Shown: positions 1 through 8,141 of the stretch, in pieces
How positions within the stretch are numbered: the stretch's first letter is position 1
Layout: every line of letters begins with the position of its first letter
Assembly: GCF_001426225.1 (NCBI RefSeq)
Contig: NZ_LMRT01000015.1
Span: 66,025 to 130,024 of the forward strand
Source of the DNA: Allobosea sp. Leaf344
Lineage (GTDB): Bacteria > Pseudomonadota > Alphaproteobacteria > Rhizobiales > Beijerinckiaceae
Direction: 5' to 3'
Length of the DNA stretch: 64,000 nucleotides
Program-made: the position numbers and the translations under genes
The notes under the pieces: model-generated
Told to the model about the DNA's origin: nothing
What the model saw: only the letters and a program-made list of their open reading frames with translations
The model's database searches: none

Positions 1-344
1 GGGCGCATCGCGGCCTGCGCCTTCTCCCGCGCGGCGACGGCGGCGAGCTCGGGCGCGCCGGCGCGCTGCAGCGCGACCTCGACATGGCCGCCGCAGCACT
101 GGCCCATTTGCGGCCCGAGCGGGATCGCCAGCTCGCGGCGCGCCTCGCCTGTCGTCAGCATGGCGCGCGCCAGGTCGATGCAGTGGAATTCGAGCTGCCC
201 GCCACCGATCGTGCCCGCCATCGCCGCCGCGGAAACCGCCATGGTCGCGCCGGCCTCGCGCGGGGTCGAGCCACGGGCCGCGACCAGCGTCACCAGCACG
301 ACGCCCTGCGCGAGATGCGTCGCGAGGAAGGCGGAGACGGTCAT
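1..344 (-). CDS. xdhC: XdhC accessory factor, 5' part only (runs off the left edge)
   Basis: This is the N-terminal 114 residues of a XdhC/CoxI-family protein; the rest lies outside the window. XdhC proteins bind sulfurated molybdenum cofactor and insert it into xanthine dehydrogenase. The visible sequence has the family's hallmarks: a VAARGSTPREAG stretch near residue 25, GTIGGGQLEFHC near 50, and LGPQMGQCCGGH near 78 with the paired cysteines. The start ATG overlaps the xdhB stop codon by four bases, so the gene is translationally coupled as the third gene of xdhA-xdhB-xdhC. It should be required for XdhB activity. The family call is strong; only completeness is unknown. Confidence 0.9.
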   Translation of the reverse strand, partial: MTVSAFLATHLAQGVVLVTLVAARGSTPREAGATMAVSAAAMAGTIGGGQLEFHCIDLARAMLTTGEARRELAIPLGPQMGQCCGGHVEVALQRAGAPELAAVAAREKAQAAMR

Positions 345-2695
345 CCTGCAAGGGCCTCCGCCCGCACCCGCTCCACCGCCGCGAGCACGCGCTCGGGCGT
401 CGCCGGCGCATCGAGGCGCGGGCAGATCCGGTGCCCGCCGAGGCTCGCTACCGCATCCGACAGGGCGTGCAGCACCGAGATCGCCAGCATCAGCGGCGGC
501 TCGCCGACCGCCTTGGAGCGGTGGATCGTCGGCTCGCGATTGGGCGCGTTCTGCAGCAGCGCGACGTTGAAGATCCGCGGCCGGTCGGAGGCGACGGGGA
601 TCTTGTAGGTCGAGGGCGCATGGGTGCGCAGCCGCCCCTTGTCGTCGAAGACCAGCTCTTCCGTCGTCAGCCAGCCCATGCCCTGGACGAAGCCGCCCTC
701 GATCTGCCCGATATCGATCGCCGGATTCAGCGAGGTCCCGCAATCATGCAGGATATCGGTCCGTTCCACCTTGTATTCGCCGGTCAGCGTGTCGATCGCG
801 ACCTCGGTCGCGGCGGCGCCATAGGCGAAATAATAGAAGGGGTGGCCGCGTCCGGCCTTGCGGTCCCAGTTGATCTTCGGCGTGGCGTAGAAGCCGGTTG
901 CCGAGAGCTGGGTGCGGGCGACATAGGCCGCCTTGACGAGATCGACGAAGGCGATTTCGCGCCCGCCGACCTGGACATGGCCCTGGCGGAACCGGATCGC
1001 CTCCGGGCTCTCCTGCCAATGCCTCGCCGCGAAGGCTACGAGCCGCGCCTTGATCGTCTCGCAGGCGTCGAGCGCCGCCATGCCGTTCAGGTCGGAGCCG
1101 GAGGAGGCGGCCGTGGCCGAGGTGTTGGGGACCTTGCCGGTGGTGGTGGCGGTGATCTTGACCTGGTCCAGCCCCACACCGAAGGCCTGCGCCACCACCT
1201 GCGCCACCTTCACATACAGGCCCTGGCCCATTTCGGTGCCGCCATGGTTCAGCGCGATGGTCCCGTCGGTATAGACATGCACCAGCGCCCCGGCCTGGTT
1301 GTACCAGGTGGCGGTGAAGGAAATCCCGAATTTCACCGGCGTCAGCGCCAGGCCGCGCTTGACGATGCGGCTCTCGCGGTTGAAGGCGGCGATCGCCTCC
1401 CGGCGGGCGCGGTAGTCGCAATCCCGCTCCAGCTGCGCCATCACCTCGCCGGCGATCATGTCCTCGACGCGCTGGTGATAGGGGGTGATGTCGCGATTCT
1501 CGCCGCCATAGAGGTTGCGCCGGCGCACCTCCAGCGGATCGAGCCCGGTGGCGAAGGCGACCTCCTCGATGAAGCGTTCCGCACCGACCATCCCCTGCGG
1601 CCCGCCGAAACCGCGAAACGCCGTGTTCGAGACGGTATGGGTGCGCAGGGGCTCCGAGCGGAGCCGGACGGCCGGGTAGAAATAGCAATTATCGGCGTGG
1701 AACAGCGCGCGGTCGGTCACCGGGCCCGAGAGATCCGCATTCCAGCCGCAGCGCGCGGCATAGACGGCGTCGACGGCGAGGATATGCCCGTCATCATCGA
1801 AGCCGATCTCGTAATCGCAGACGAAATCATGGCGCTTGCCGGTGATGATCATGTCGTCGTCGCGGTCGGGCCGCAGCTTCACGGCCCGTCTCAGCTTGCG
1901 CGCCGCCAGCGCCGCGACCACCGCGAACAGATTGGACTGCGTCTCCTTGCCGCCGAAGCCGCCGCCCATGCGGCGCACCTCCACGGTCACCGCATGTGAG
2001 CCGACGCCGAGCACCTGCGCCACCATGTGCTGAACTTCGCTGGGATGCTGGGTCGAGGACAGCACCAGCATGTCCTCGTCCTCGCCGGGGATGGCGAGCG
2101 CGATCTGGCTTTCCAGATAGAAATGATCCTGGCCGCCGATCGTCATGGCCGCCTTGAGCCGGCGCGGGCTGGCCTGGAGAGCGGCGGAGACGTCGCCGCG
2201 CTCCAGCTTCAGCGGCTCGGTCACCAGCTCTCCCCCCGCGGCGCGCGCGGCGGCCACGTCCAGGACCGGCGCGGCTTCCTCATAGACGGCTCGCGCCAGC
2301 AGCGCCGCCTGCCGTGCCTGCGCCCGCGTCCGCGCCACCACCGCAAAGAGCGGCTGGCCGTGATGCATGATGCGGTCCGTCGCGAAGATCGGCTCGTCAT
2401 GGCGATGCGTCGAGGAAATGTCGTTGACGCCCGGGATATCGGCCGCCGTCACCAGCCCCAGCACGCCGGGTGCCGCCTCGACGGCTGCCAGATCGAGCGA
2501 GACGAGCCTGCCATGCGCGATGGTGCTGAGGCCGAGACAGGCATGGGCGAGGCCCGCCGGCTCCGGCAGATCGTCGATATAGAGCGCCTCGCCCGCCACA
2601 TGCTTGGGGGCGGAATCATGCTTGCTGCCGCGACCGACCGGTCCCTCCTGCGGTTCGGTCGCCGCAGCGGCGTCCTGGGCGAGGCCGTCAGCCAT
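341..2695 (-). CDS. xdhB: Xanthine dehydrogenase, molybdenum-binding large subunit
   Basis: A 784-residue catalytic subunit of cytoplasmic xanthine dehydrogenase, which oxidises hypoxanthine to xanthine and then urate. It has the molybdopterin-binding GGGFGGKE at residues 244-251, a FRGFGGPQG segment near the middle, a C-terminal CGTSLNPAIDIGQIEGG region, and the family's catalytic glutamate in GEPPLML (about E732). Length fits the XdhB subunit of two-subunit bacterial enzymes. Its ATG overlaps the end of xdhA by eight bases and its stop overlaps xdhC by four, giving a tight xdhABC operon. Together with the divergent guaD it makes a guanine-to-urate route. No lesion is visible. Confidence 0.95.
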   Translation of the reverse strand: MADGLAQDAAAATEPQEGPVGRGSKHDSAPKHVAGEALYIDDLPEPAGLAHACLGLSTIAHGRLVSLDLAAVEAAPGVLGLVTAADIPGVNDISSTHRHDEPIFATDRIMHHGQPLFAVVARTRAQARQAALLARAVYEEAAPVLDVAAARAAGGELVTEPLKLERGDVSAALQASPRRLKAAMTIGGQDHFYLESQIALAIPGEDEDMLVLSSTQHPSEVQHMVAQVLGVGSHAVTVEVRRMGGGFGGKETQSNLFAVVAALAARKLRRAVKLRPDRDDDMIITGKRHDFVCDYEIGFDDDGHILAVDAVYAARCGWNADLSGPVTDRALFHADNCYFYPAVRLRSEPLRTHTVSNTAFRGFGGPQGMVGAERFIEEVAFATGLDPLEVRRRNLYGGENRDITPYHQRVEDMIAGEVMAQLERDCDYRARREAIAAFNRESRIVKRGLALTPVKFGISFTATWYNQAGALVHVYTDGTIALNHGGTEMGQGLYVKVAQVVAQAFGVGLDQVKITATTTGKVPNTSATAASSGSDLNGMAALDACETIKARLVAFAARHWQESPEAIRFRQGHVQVGGREIAFVDLVKAAYVARTQLSATGFYATPKINWDRKAGRGHPFYYFAYGAAATEVAIDTLTGEYKVERTDILHDCGTSLNPAIDIGQIEGGFVQGMGWLTTEELVFDDKGRLRTHAPSTYKIPVASDRPRIFNVALLQNAPNREPTIHRSKAVGEPPLMLAISVLHALSDAVASLGGHRICPRLDAPATPERVLAAVERVRAEALAG

Positions 2696-4163
2696 GGGCG
2701 GCCTCCACCAGCAGCCCCGCGACGCGGGTGGCGGTGGCGGGCTCGCGGGTTTCGATCAGGAAGCGCCGCAGCAGATTCCCCGCGACGGTGAGCCGATAGC
2801 CGGCGCTGGCCCGCATGTCGCTCAGCGGCGTGAAATCGGCCGGCAGCCGGGCGATGGCGGCGTCGACCGCCGCCTCGTCCCAGACCCGGCCGCGCAAGGC
2901 GGCCTCGGCGGCGGCGGCGCGCTTGGGGATCCCGGCCATGCCGCCATAGGCCAGCCTCGCCTCCAGAATGCGCCCCTCCGCGTCGATGCGCAGGAAGAAC
3001 GCCGCGCACAGCGCAGAAATATCCTCGTCGAAGCGCTTGCTGATCTTCGACACGTGGAAGAGCGCATCCGCGGGCGGCTTCGGGACGATGATCTCGGAGA
3101 CGAATTCGCCCTTGCGCCGGTCCTGCTTCCTGTAATCCAGGAAGAAATCCTCGAGCGCGATCTCACGCAAACCAGTTCCGGAACGCAGCAACAGCCTGGC
3201 GCCGAGCGCGATCAGGGCCGGGGGCAGATCGCCGATCGGCGAGCCATTGGCGATATTGCCGCCGATCGTCCCGGCATTGCGCACCTGCTCTCCGCCGAAG
3301 CGGCGCATCAGCTCGTCGAGCTGCGGCGAGAGCGCAGCCAGCGCGGCGCGGACATCGCCATGATTGGCCATGGCGCCGAAGCGCAGCGTGTCGCCGGTAT
3401 CGACGATGCTCCGCATCTCCTCGCAGCGCCCCAGATACAGGATCGCCGGCGGAATCTGCATACCCTTGGTCACCCAGAGCCCGACATCGGTCGCCCCGGC
3501 GACGAGGATCGCATCCGGATGCTGCATCACCAGCTCCGCCAGCGCCGCCTGCGTCACGGGGGCGTGGAAGCTGCGGCCCGCCTCGCCCAGCACCAGCGTC
3601 TCGCCATCGGCGAGCTCGGCGAGCCGCGCCGCGATCGCCGCCTCCGCCTGCGCCAGCCGCTCCTGGGGCCGGCCTCCGCGGTACAGAGCGAGCGCTGCGG
3701 CGATGATCGGCTGGTAGCCCGTGCAGCGACACAGATTGCCGGCCAGCGCATCCTCGATCCGGGCCACATCAGGCGCGGCTTCGTTCAGCCAGAGCGCGAA
3801 GAGCGACATCACGATGCCCGGCGTGCAGAAGCCGCATTGCGAGCCGTGATGCGTCACCAGCGCCTGCTGCACCGGATGCAGGCCGCCATCCGCCGCCTTG
3901 AGATGCTCGACCGTCAGGAGATGGCACCCCTCCAGCGTCGGCAGGAAGCGAATGCAGGCGTTGATCGCCTCATAGCGCAGGCGGCCGCGGTCGAGCCGGC
4001 CGACGACGACGGTGCAGGCGCCGCAATCGCCCTCGGCGCAGCCCTCCTTCGAGCCGGTCAGGCGCCGCTCCAGCCTCAGCCAGTCCAGCACCGTCAGGGT
4101 CGGATCGCAGGCCGCGATCTCGATCAGCTCCTCGCCGAGGATGAAGCGCAGGGTTCTACGCAT
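2688..4163 (-). CDS. xdhA: Xanthine dehydrogenase small subunit (2Fe-2S and FAD)
   Basis: A 491-residue electron-transfer subunit. The plant-type 2Fe-2S domain at the N-terminus shows CAEGDCGAC (cysteines 42, 47, 50); the second, helical 2Fe-2S domain shows CGFC (110, 113) and CRC (145, 147). An FAD-binding domain follows at about residues 190-365, with AGATDVGLWV and the GGNIANGSPIGD loop, and then a CO-dehydrogenase flavoprotein C-terminal domain. Electrons pass from the molybdenum centre in XdhB through these clusters to FAD and NAD+. It is the first gene of the minus-strand operon. The chosen ATG gives the usual N-terminus, but no good Shine-Dalgarno is correctly spaced; a GGAGG sits about 21 bases upstream. 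Confidence 0.95.
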   Translation of the reverse strand: MRRTLRFILGEELIEIAACDPTLTVLDWLRLERRLTGSKEGCAEGDCGACTVVVGRLDRGRLRYEAINACIRFLPTLEGCHLLTVEHLKAADGGLHPVQQALVTHHGSQCGFCTPGIVMSLFALWLNEAAPDVARIEDALAGNLCRCTGYQPIIAAALALYRGGRPQERLAQAEAAIAARLAELADGETLVLGEAGRSFHAPVTQAALAELVMQHPDAILVAGATDVGLWVTKGMQIPPAILYLGRCEEMRSIVDTGDTLRFGAMANHGDVRAALAALSPQLDELMRRFGGEQVRNAGTIGGNIANGSPIGDLPPALIALGARLLLRSGTGLREIALEDFFLDYRKQDRRKGEFVSEIIVPKPPADALFHVSKISKRFDEDISALCAAFFLRIDAEGRILEARLAYGGMAGIPKRAAAAEAALRGRVWDEAAVDAAIARLPADFTPLSDMRASAGYRLTVAGNLLRRFLIETREPATATRVAGLLVEAAHG

Positions 4164-4179
4164 GGCTGGATGCCCAAAT

Positions 4180-4200
4180 CATGCCTCCAGATTAGGCATG
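4180..4200. promoter_or_regulatory. Perfect 7-7-7 inverted repeat between xdhA and guaD, candidate operator
   Basis: CATGCCT at 4180-4186 and AGGCATG at 4194-4200 are exact reverse complements separated by seven bases. It is the only clear dyad I noticed in the 87 bases separating the divergent xdhA and guaD starts, so a regulator of purine catabolism bound there could control both. The minus-strand GGAGG upstream of xdhA lies inside the left arm and loop. No regulator gene is adjacent in the window. The repeat is seen; its function is inferred. Confidence 0.45.
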
Positions 4201-4250
4201 TTCGGTGCTTGGCCGAAAGCTTTGATTTGGTGCAGATATGATCTGATTTT

Positions 4251-5585
4251 ATGCCGGAGCCGAAGCCCGTGATGGAAAACACAGCGATACGGGCGTTGCG
4301 GGGCCGTCTCCTCTGGTTCGTCGACGACCCTGAGAGTGCCGGTGCGGGCGCCCATCGCTTCATCGAGGACGGGCTGCTGCTGATCCGGGACGGGCATATC
4401 GTGGCGGCCGGGCCTGCGGCCGCGCTGCTGCCGGAGCTGCCCGAAGGCGTCGAGCCGGTCGACCACCGGCCGCATCTGATCATGCCGGGCTTCATCGACG
4501 CGCATCTGCATCTGCCGCAGACCCAGGTCATCGCCTCCTATGGCGCCCAGCTGATCGACTGGCTCAACCGCTACACCTTCGTCGAGGAGCAGAAATCCGC
4601 CGATCCCGCCCATGCCGACGCACAGGCGCGCTTCTTCCTGGACGAGCTGCTGGCGAGCGGCACCACCACCGCCAGCGTCTATGGCTCGGTGCATCCGGCA
4701 TCGGTCGAGGCCCTGTTCGCCCTGTCGGCGCAGCGCGACACCCGCATGATCGCCGGCAAGGTGATGATGGATCGCAACGCGCCGGCGGCGCTCACCGACA
4801 CGCCTGAGACCGGCTATGCCGAGAGCAAGGCGCTGATCGCGCGCTGGCACGGCAAGGGCCGGCAGCTCTACGCAGTGACGCCGCGCTTCGCCATCACCTC
4901 CTCGCCGGAGCAGCTCGCCGCGGCCGGGCGGCTGGCGGCCGAGCATCCGGACTGCCATGTCCAGACGCATATCAACGAGAACCGCGCCGAGATCGCCTTC
5001 ACCCGCGATCTCTACCCCGACGCGCCCGACTATGCCGGAATCTACGAGCGCTACGGGCTGCTGCGCGGCAACAGCCTGATGGGCCATTGCATCCATATGA
5101 CCGACCGGGAATGGGCGGCCTTCGCCGCGGCCGGCGCGGTGGCGGTGTTCTGCCCGACATCGAACCTGTTCCTCGGCTCCGGCCTGTTCGACCGGGCCCG
5201 GGCCCGGCGCGAGGGGGTACGCGTCGCCATCGCCAGCGATATCGGCGGCGGCACTTCCTATTCCATGCTGCGGACGCTGGCCGAGGCCTACAAGGTGCTG
5301 CAATTGCAGGGGCAGTCGCTGTCGGCCTTCGCCGCCCTGCATGCGATCACCCGCGGCAATGCGCTGGCGCTCGGGCTCTCGGACCGCATCGGCTCGTTCG
5401 AGACCGGCCGCGAAGCCGACCTCGTGGTGCTGGATACGCGCGCGACGCGGGCGATGGCGCACCGGCTGGAGACGGCGCGCGATCTCGCGGAGGAGCTGTT
5501 CGTGCTCGTCACGCTCGGCGACGAGCGCAACGTCGCCGCGACCTATGTGATGGGCCGGCGGATCATGCCGCAAGCCGGCCGGTGA
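4251..5585 (+). CDS. guaD: Guanine deaminase
   Basis: A 444-residue amidohydrolase that deaminates guanine to xanthine, the substrate of the neighbouring Xdh. The metal-binding HxH sits at H85/H87 in DAHLHLPQTQ, a second histidine at H240 in QTHINENRAE, a further one in GHCIHM, and the catalytic aspartate at D330 in SDIGGGTSYSM. The stretch PQTQVIASYGAQLIDWLN is typical of guanine deaminase rather than of chlorohydrolases or cytosine deaminase. An ATG at 4272 preceded by GGAG is an alternative start that would remove seven residues. The gene diverges from xdhA and converges with the aminotransferase gene, leaving a seven-base gap. Confidence 0.93.
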   Translation: MPEPKPVMENTAIRALRGRLLWFVDDPESAGAGAHRFIEDGLLLIRDGHIVAAGPAAALLPELPEGVEPVDHRPHLIMPGFIDAHLHLPQTQVIASYGAQLIDWLNRYTFVEEQKSADPAHADAQARFFLDELLASGTTTASVYGSVHPASVEALFALSAQRDTRMIAGKVMMDRNAPAALTDTPETGYAESKALIARWHGKGRQLYAVTPRFAITSSPEQLAAAGRLAAEHPDCHVQTHINENRAEIAFTRDLYPDAPDYAGIYERYGLLRGNSLMGHCIHMTDREWAAFAAAGAVAVFCPTSNLFLGSGLFDRARARREGVRVAIASDIGGGTSYSMLRTLAEAYKVLQLQGQSLSAFAALHAITRGNALALGLSDRIGSFETGREADLVVLDTRATRAMAHRLETARDLAEELFVLVTLGDERNVAATYVMGRRIMPQAGR

Positions 5586-5592
5586 GAGCGGC

Positions 5593-6450
5593 TCAGCCGA
5601 GCGCGCCGCCCTTGCGGGCGAAGTCGAGATAGATTTCGCGCAGCCGGATCGCGGCCGGCCCCGGCGCGCCGTTGTGGATGCTGTGCCCGTCGATCGAGAC
5701 CACCGGCATCACCAGGCTGGTAGCGGAGGTGATGAAGGCCTCTTCGGCGTCCAGCGCCTCGGCCAGCGTGAATTCCCGCTCCTCGAAGGCGTAGCCGCTC
5801 TCCGCGATGAAGGCGAGGACGGCCTGGCGGGTGATCCCCGGCAGCACCTTCTGCGACAGGGGCCGCGAGATCAGCGTCTTGCCCTTGACGATCCAGGCGG
5901 TGGAGGAGCCGCCCTCGGTGACCACGTCGCCCTCCAGCATCCAGGCTTCGGCGGCCCCGTTCTCGGCGGCGTATTGCTTGGCCAGCACCTGCGCCAGCAG
6001 GCCGACGCTCTTGATGTCCCGGCGCGCCCAGCGGATGTCGGGGCAGGAGACGATCTTGATGCCGGTCTTGGCCGCCGGAGCGCTGGTCATGTTCCGCGCC
6101 TGGGTGAACATCACCAGGGTCGGCGTGGCATCCTTGGGGAAGGGGAAGTCGCGATCGGCCGCGCCGCGCGTCACCTGCAGATAGACGCCGCCCTCGTCCA
6201 GCCCGTTGCGGGCGATGAGCTCCTCGTGAATCGCGATCAGCTCCGCCCGCGACCAGGGCAGGGCCAGCTTGATCTCGCCACAGGAGCGTTCGAGCCGGGC
6301 GAGATGCGCCTCGCAATCCACGAGCCGGCCGCCGATCACCGCGGACACCTCATAGATGCCGTCGGCGAAGACGAAGCCGCGGTCGAAAATGGAAATCCGG
6401 GCCTCTTCCTCGGGGCAATACGCGCCATTGACGTAGACGGTGCGGCTCAT
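5593..6450 (-). CDS. D-amino-acid transaminase (PLP fold type IV)
   Basis: A 285-residue branched-chain/D-amino-acid aminotransferase-like enzyme. The N-terminal VNGAYCPEEEARISIFDRGF is the fold-type IV opening, K147 in RRDIKSVGLL is the expected PLP lysine, and GVYLQVTRGAADRDFPF is a pattern of D-alanine/D-amino-acid transaminases rather than of IlvE. It would interconvert D-amino acids and 2-oxo acids, for example for D-glutamate supply or D-amino-acid use; the substrate cannot be read from sequence. It stands alone on the minus strand, converging with guaD. Confidence is high for the family and moderate for D-specificity. Confidence 0.87.
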   Translation of the reverse strand: MSRTVYVNGAYCPEEEARISIFDRGFVFADGIYEVSAVIGGRLVDCEAHLARLERSCGEIKLALPWSRAELIAIHEELIARNGLDEGGVYLQVTRGAADRDFPFPKDATPTLVMFTQARNMTSAPAAKTGIKIVSCPDIRWARRDIKSVGLLAQVLAKQYAAENGAAEAWMLEGDVVTEGGSSTAWIVKGKTLISRPLSQKVLPGITRQAVLAFIAESGYAFEEREFTLAEALDAEEAFITSATSLVMPVVSIDGHSIHNGAPGPAAIRLREIYLDFARKGGALG

Positions 6451-6584
6451 GGGAACGGTCTCTGTTCTTCTCAGCGGGACGGGACGACACTCCTAGCCGA
6501 GGGCTCCTCTCGATGCGAGCGACAAAGCGGGCTCGCGGATCGGCATCGGTCGTGTCTCGGTTCGAAATTGGAAGCCGATAGCGC

Positions 6585-6974
6585 TCAGGGCTTGATGCCG
6601 AGCAGGGCTTGGATTTTGGCCAGCACGTCTGCGACGACCGCCGCCGGCATCTTGCAGACGAATTCGGATCTCCGATCCGACCAGGACAGGCTTTTGAGGT
6701 GATCGCTCAGGACCACGGCTTTCACGTCGAGGCCAACGGGCACAGCCGTTTCGAACGGGTAGCCTTTGACCTGCGTGGTGATGGGGCACAGAACGCAGAG
6801 ACGGGTCTTGGCGTTGTAGTCCCGGGGCGAGAAGACTAGCGCCATGCGCCGCCCGGCCTGTTCCCGGCCCATTTGCGGGTCGAAATCAAGCCAGATGACA
6901 TCATGGGCATCAGGGCAGTAAGGCGGGCTAGCAGAACTCGTTGCCGACCGCAGAACCCGTGTCACTCTCGACAT
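6585..6974 (-). CDS. mazF: MazF/PemK-family endoribonuclease toxin
   Basis: A type II toxin that would cleave mRNA at short sequence motifs. The family core starts at YCPDAHDVIWLDFDP and continues with REQAGRR, holding the catalytic arginine region, and CPITTQVKGYPFE, holding the conserved TTQ; all key residues are present. No ATG lies just before the core. The nearest in-frame ATG, at 6974, adds about 21 residues compared with usual MazF proteins and overlaps the antitoxin gene by 47 bases; a GTG at 6965 is an alternative. The gene is downstream of and coupled to mazE. The toxin looks intact; only the N-terminus is uncertain. Confidence 0.85.
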   Translation of the reverse strand: MSRVTRVLRSATSSASPPYCPDAHDVIWLDFDPQMGREQAGRRMALVFSPRDYNAKTRLCVLCPITTQVKGYPFETAVPVGLDVKAVVLSDHLKSLSWSDRRSEFVCKMPAAVVADVLAKIQALLGIKP

Positions 6975-7170
6975 GCAAATTGGTCTCTGTGATTCGACTG
7001 ACCAAATCTGCAAGATCGTAGCGCGGCACACCAAGCGGCTTGATGACCAAGCAGCCATCCTTCACCGAAATATCGGCGAGCGCGCCTTCCCCGACGGACA
7101 GCTCCTGCGCGTAGGACGCGGGAATCCGCAGTGCGAGGCTGTTGCCCCACTTGGAGAAGCGCGTGTTCAT
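6928..7170 (-). CDS. mazE: MazE/AbrB-fold antitoxin
   Basis: An 80-residue antitoxin. The N-terminal half is a swapped-hairpin AbrB DNA-binding domain beginning MNTRFSKWGNSLALRIP, a signature of MazE-type proteins. The C-terminal tail (about residues 45-80) is acidic and would wrap around and inhibit the MazF partner. The ATG at 7170 is chosen over an upstream in-frame start because it has GAGGGG about ten bases upstream and the earlier codons would lie across the promoter. The gene is first in a two-gene operon with the toxin and is expected to autoregulate from the palindrome upstream. Confidence 0.86.
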   Translation of the reverse strand: MNTRFSKWGNSLALRIPASYAQELSVGEGALADISVKDGCLVIKPLGVPRYDLADLVSRITETNLHVESDTGSAVGNEFC

Positions 7171-7213
7171 GGCGATGTCACCCCTCAGGCTCGATGCGCC
7201 TGTCGATACAACG

Positions 7214-7247
7214 AAGATACATGCGTAGGGTTTCGATGCAAGTTGCA
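7214..7247 (-). promoter_or_regulatory. Candidate mazEF promoter with a TGCAA-N-TTGCA palindrome
   Basis: Read on the minus strand, TTGCAT (7241-7236) and TATCTT (7219-7214) are spaced by 16 bases like a sigma-70 promoter, placing the transcription start about 36 bases before mazE. A perfect 5-1-5 palindrome at 7237-7247 overlaps the -35 element, where a MazE-MazF repressor complex would be expected to bind. The -35 match is weak (3 of 6), so this is a prediction. Confidence 0.4.
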
Positions 7248-7435
7248 AAGTGACGCGCGGATGGCGTCACGCGGTGGCGCCGCGCGCGTTTCATGCGGAT
7301 CGCGTTTCTTCGACGCGCATCGTCCGGCTCGCGCCACTCATGCGACGGGTGCAAAAACGACGGATTCCGCTTTGCGGCGCGATGCTCTAAGGCGGCTCCG
7401 AGAGATGCTCGCCCGAAGGATTTCAGGATCGCCAG

Positions 7436-7996
7436 ATGACACAGCTCGATCGGATGCCGCCCCTCGCCGCTGCGGAGCAGACGCCGGAGCAACGCCGCGC
7501 CTCGGAGGTGTTCAAGACCATCCGCGACCAGCCCGTCTTCGGCCCCTTCGTGCCGCTGCATCGCAGCCCGGACCTGATGCTGCGCCTCGCCCCGGTCGGG
7601 GATTTCATGCGCAAGGAGCTGGTTTTCGGCGTGCGCCTGGCCGAGATCGCGATTCTCTTCACCGCCCGTCGCTATGACCAGCCGGTGGAATGGGCGATCC
7701 ATGCCGAGATCGCCGCCCGCGCCGGGCTGCCCGCGGCGGTCATCACGGCCCTGGCGGAAGATCGCCGGCCGCCCGGGATGACCGAGGACGAGGCCCTGAT
7801 CTGGGATTGCGTCGCCGAGATCGACCGCAGCAGGCGGCTCTGCGATACGAGCTATGCCGCGCTGTCGGCGCGTTTCGGCGAACGCGGCGTCGTCGAGCTG
7901 GCGGCGCTGATGGGCTACTATCAGCTACTGGCGACGGTGATGAACTGCGCGCGCACAGCGGCTCCCGAGGGTCCGGAACTGCCGCGGCCGCGATGA
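7436..7996 (+). CDS. Carboxymuconolactone decarboxylase-family protein
   Basis: A 186-residue, mostly helical protein of the AhpD/CMD-like superfamily. It has the RYDQPVEWAIHAEIAARAG segment at about residues 80-98, which carries the family's conserved tryptophan-histidine region, followed by a C-terminal helical part with GYYQLLATVMN. The CxxC pair of the AhpD peroxidase branch is absent, so peroxidase activity is unlikely. Members of this subfamily are often found beside catabolic transporters and dehydrogenases, as here with a TctC receptor and a hydroxyacid dehydrogenase, but the reaction is unknown. It could act on a lactone in the pathway fed by the downstream transporter receptor. Confidence 0.8.
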   Translation: MTQLDRMPPLAAAEQTPEQRRASEVFKTIRDQPVFGPFVPLHRSPDLMLRLAPVGDFMRKELVFGVRLAEIAILFTARRYDQPVEWAIHAEIAARAGLPAAVITALAEDRRPPGMTEDEALIWDCVAEIDRSRRLCDTSYAALSARFGERGVVELAALMGYYQLLATVMNCARTAAPEGPELPRPR

Positions 7997-8141
7997 TCGG
8001 CGGGGCTGCGGCCTCCGACCCGGATCATCTGCGGGGCAGGGGGCTGGTCAAGCCGATCGGGCGGCCCTAGCTTCGCGTCGGAAACGAACCAGGGCGAAGA
8101 GCGGCAGCAAGCACGCCAGGCCCGACCAAGGGAGAATCATC

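Noticed and set aside
341..2791. Long plus-strand frames opposite xdhB and xdhA (for example 431-1999)
   Set aside because: They are GC-rich antisense shadows; the minus-strand genes have full catalytic motifs.
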